Shown here in pieces: positions 62,438-64,000 of a stretch of 64,000 bases of DNA. The stretch comes from Puia dinghuensis (GTDB lineage Bacteria > Bacteroidota > Bacteroidia > Chitinophagales > Chitinophagaceae). The translations under genes were made by a program, and so were the position numbers. The stretch is taken from the NCBI RefSeq assembly GCF_014642875.1, contig NZ_BMJC01000004.1, forward strand, positions 792,070 through 856,069. Reading direction: 5' to 3'. The stretch's first letter is position 1. Each line of letters starts with the position of its first letter. The notes beneath the pieces are model-generated. The model did no database searches. It was not told the DNA's origin and saw only the letters and a program-made list of their open reading frames with translations.

Positions 62438-63178
62438 GTGGGAATTCTCGACCGTATCATAAAGGGCGACGCTACCGTCGCTTCGTTCAAAAGGCAGCTT
62501 CGAAATGTGCTCGGGTTCACCCCGGGCAAGGCAGTCCTTTATAGAACAGCCCTCACCCACCGGAGTGTAAAGGACGGCGCCGACGAAAACAACGAACGGC
62601 TGGAATATCTCGGCGACGCCATCCTCAGCGCCATCATCGCGGATTTCCTTTTTAAAAAATACCCGTATAAAGAAGAAGGTTTTTTGACGGAAATGCGCAG
62701 TAAGATGGTCAACCGCAATCAGCTCAACGAGATTGCCATCAAGATGGGGCTCAAGAAAATAAGCAATTATAATAAGTTCGACAGCAGCCTGAAGATGAGC
62801 CAGATCTTCGGCAACACCCTGGAAGCCATCGTAGGGGCCATCTACCTCGACAAAGGATTCCTGAAGACCCGGCAATGGGTGGTTGAACGCGTTATACAAC
62901 CCTACCTCTTCCTCGACGATCTGGAGAATCTCGAGATCAACCACAAGAACAAACTCTATGGTTGGGCGAATAAGAACGGGAAGAATCTTGAGTTCGAGAC
63001 CCTGGACGAGCGGGTGGAAGGCGGTCGCAGACTCTTCACCGTTGGCGCCGTGGTCGATGGGGAACTACTCTCCCAGGGAAAGGCCTACAATAAAAAGGAT
63101 GCCAGTCAGATAGCTGCCCAGTTAGCGCTCGATAAACTGGGCCTCAGCAAGTTAGATACCGGCGACGACGCTGCCTAA
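62438..63178 (+). CDS. rnc: Ribonuclease III (GTG start)
   Basis: A 246-residue double-strand-specific endoribonuclease. The signature NERLEYLGDAILSAIIADF (near 51-69) includes the catalytic acidic residues, NTLEAIVGAIYLDKGF (near 127) the second set. A C-terminal dsRNA-binding domain (about 165-235) ends in KKDASQIAAQLALDKL. No ATG lies near the conserved N-terminus, so the GTG at 62438 is the likely start. Completes the acpP-fabF-rnc cluster. Confidence 0.95.
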   Translation: MGILDRIIKGDATVASFKRQLRNVLGFTPGKAVLYRTALTHRSVKDGADENNERLEYLGDAILSAIIADFLFKKYPYKEEGFLTEMRSKMVNRNQLNEIAIKMGLKKISNYNKFDSSLKMSQIFGNTLEAIVGAIYLDKGFLKTRQWVVERVIQPYLFLDDLENLEINHKNKLYGWANKNGKNLEFETLDERVEGGRRLFTVGAVVDGELLSQGKAYNKKDASQIAAQLALDKLGLSKLDTGDDAA

Positions 63179-63231
63179 GCGAACTTCGGCCGTTAGGTCC
63201 GCTTCTCCTGAAAATTTTTCGCACATTTTGC

Positions 63232-63262
63232 TTGCACGGTCCTGGATTTTGTTCTACTTTTA
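63232..63262 (+). promoter_or_regulatory. Promoter of the partial secreted-protein gene
   Basis: TTG (63232-63234), 20-nt spacer, TACTTTTA (63255-63262), one base from TAnnTTTG. It predicts a leader of about 200 nt before the gene at 63470. That leader shows no strong hairpin or conserved element I recognise. Confidence 0.5.
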
Positions 63263-63469
63263 GCTCCACTTACCTACTTTCCACAAAAGATACACGCAAT
63301 TCCTAAACGCGTAGTACCCAATCATCCTCCGCCATTTAAAGACCACGATTTCGCGACCCTGCGATAGCATTTAATCCATTATTTACTATGGGAGAGAAAT
63401 CCACTATTGACTATGGTTTACCTCGTGCGTATCAACCACATTCAATTAATTACTTAACCACTAGTGAAA

Positions 63470-64000
63470 ATGAAAAAGATCTACACTCTTATCTGTGCCG
63501 TTATTCTTTTCTGTCTCTCTTCCCAAGCCCAATATACCGGTGGCACCTATACGGCGGTGATGGCCGGCGCTTGGCATAACAACGCACCTACTCCCATCTG
63601 GTCTGGAGCGGAACCCCCACAGCTTTGTAACAACTGCCTTGTACAACTGAATGCACCGAGCGGTTCGGTCATAACGTTGAATGCCCAGATCTCCTTCACC
63701 GGCGGCTCTAATCTGGTGATCGCCCCCGGCGTTACCCTCCAGATCAACAACTCCGGCGCAACCAATTCTTTCACGGGTGCGTATGACATCTTCCTGACCA
63801 ACCAGCTGAACAACTTTATCAACTTTGGCCAGGGGGCAGTCCTCAATGCGGCGAATGCCGGTCCTTATGACGGCGTCCTCACCTCTTTCGAGAACAGCCC
63901 TACGGATTTTACGCTGACAAAAGCATTCGGGATAGCTCCCCTGGTATTTGACAATAATACGGTCATCACCCAGGGCAACGGCGCCGCTTTTGGAACTACC
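63470..64000 (+). CDS. N-terminal part of a large secreted or surface protein
   Basis: The ATG at 63470 opens a 177-codon frame that is still open at the window edge. A signal peptide (MKKIYTLICAVILFCLSSQA) is followed by a beta-rich, Asn/Gly/Thr-rich sequence (GGSNLVIAPGVTLQINNSG) like parallel-beta-helix or adhesin repeats of Bacteroidota surface proteins. A pair of Cys lies in LCNNCLV. A T9SS sorting domain would be expected at the unseen C-terminus. Function unknown. Confidence 0.75.
   Translation, partial: MKKIYTLICAVILFCLSSQAQYTGGTYTAVMAGAWHNNAPTPIWSGAEPPQLCNNCLVQLNAPSGSVITLNAQISFTGGSNLVIAPGVTLQINNSGATNSFTGAYDIFLTNQLNNFINFGQGAVLNAANAGPYDGVLTSFENSPTDFTLTKAFGIAPLVFDNNTVITQGNGAAFGTT

Noticed and set aside
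63388-63579. 63-codon frame beginning MGEKSTIDYG
   Set aside because: It overlaps the signal peptide of the secreted protein starting at 63470 in another frame. The latter has a clear signal peptide and stays open to the window edge.
1-64000. tRNA, rRNA, CRISPR arrays, insertion sequences, prophage, toxin-antitoxin or defence genes
   Set aside because: No T-loop/anticodon patterns in the intergenic regions, no regularly spaced repeats, and no transposase, integrase, Cas or restriction motifs among the coding regions. The window reads as core chromosomal DNA.

Overview
The window looks like a chromosomal stretch of a G+C-rich Bacteroidota, most likely the family Chitinophagaceae. The evidence is: carbamoyltransferase-type (ArgF') arginine synthesis, a GldB-type gliding lipoprotein, a type IX sorting-domain protease, Bat-type genes, promoters of the TTG-N20-TAnnTTTG form, weak Shine-Dalgarno signals, and a clustered acpP-fabF-rnc locus. 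I see no rRNA, tRNA, CRISPR array, transposase, integrase or phage gene. The content is about 60 ordinary genes in short operons.

Layout. 1-6260 (minus): an eight-gene arginine operon read GNAT acyltransferase, argG, cupin, argC, argD, argF', argB, then the start of one more gene cut by the window edge. It has a long, structured leader (6261-6624). 6705-11494: GGGP-synthase-family protein, a small GNAT protein and the B12-dependent ribonucleotide reductase nrdJ. 11495-16916: a tiny lipoprotein, a YcxB-like protein, gldB with a TfoX-domain gene, nadE and two lipocalin-like lipoproteins. 17070-21975 (plus): moxR, DUF58, BatD-like and BatA-like VWA genes followed by rsgA. 21977-26109: AI-2E-family permease, two small unknowns, gamma-carbonic anhydrase, a class III aminotransferase and a short unknown gene behind a nested inverted repeat. 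26235-30102 (minus): glpK-glpD-glpF. 30271-31215: a MarR-GNAT fusion behind a perfect palindrome. 31379-35210: a membrane protein, a winged-helix regulator, then a membrane protein, a diacylglycerol/undecaprenol kinase, DUF1361 and creD. 35182-38715: a large beta-propeller/outer-membrane-barrel protein. 38822-43681: MBL-fold hydrolase, then a minus operon of lipoprotein, 7-TM protein, histidine kinase, response regulator and flippase. 44014-50967: arfB, a YfhO-like protein, dtd, an orphan OmpR-type regulator, DUF5684, MazG-like, glycyl-tRNA synthetase and a small membrane protein. 50970-56082: FNR-like reductase, T9SS subtilase and a small secreted protein. 56168-64000: mfd, DUF4870, GNAT, acpP, fabF, rnc and the start of a secreted protein.

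No region is a clear new defence or mobile system. The most interesting signals are regulatory or organisational. (1) A 17-bp operator ACTTTG-N5-CAAAGT occurs twice, each time overlapping the -7 element of a promoter, on both sides of a small winged-helix regulator beside the creD cluster. (2) The arginine operon has a valine at the substrate-choosing position of ArgF', which points to succinylated intermediates, and starts with an unusual Cys-rich GNAT protein that could be the missing first enzyme. (3) The arg leader carries hairpins, palindromes and overlapping leader ORFs. (4) A 7-TM protein, a lipoprotein and a sensor-less histidine kinase may form a split sensor. (5) C-rich, G-poor tracts follow several stop codons and resemble Rho-loading sites. 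All functional statements come from reading the sequence and from family knowledge; no database search was run.
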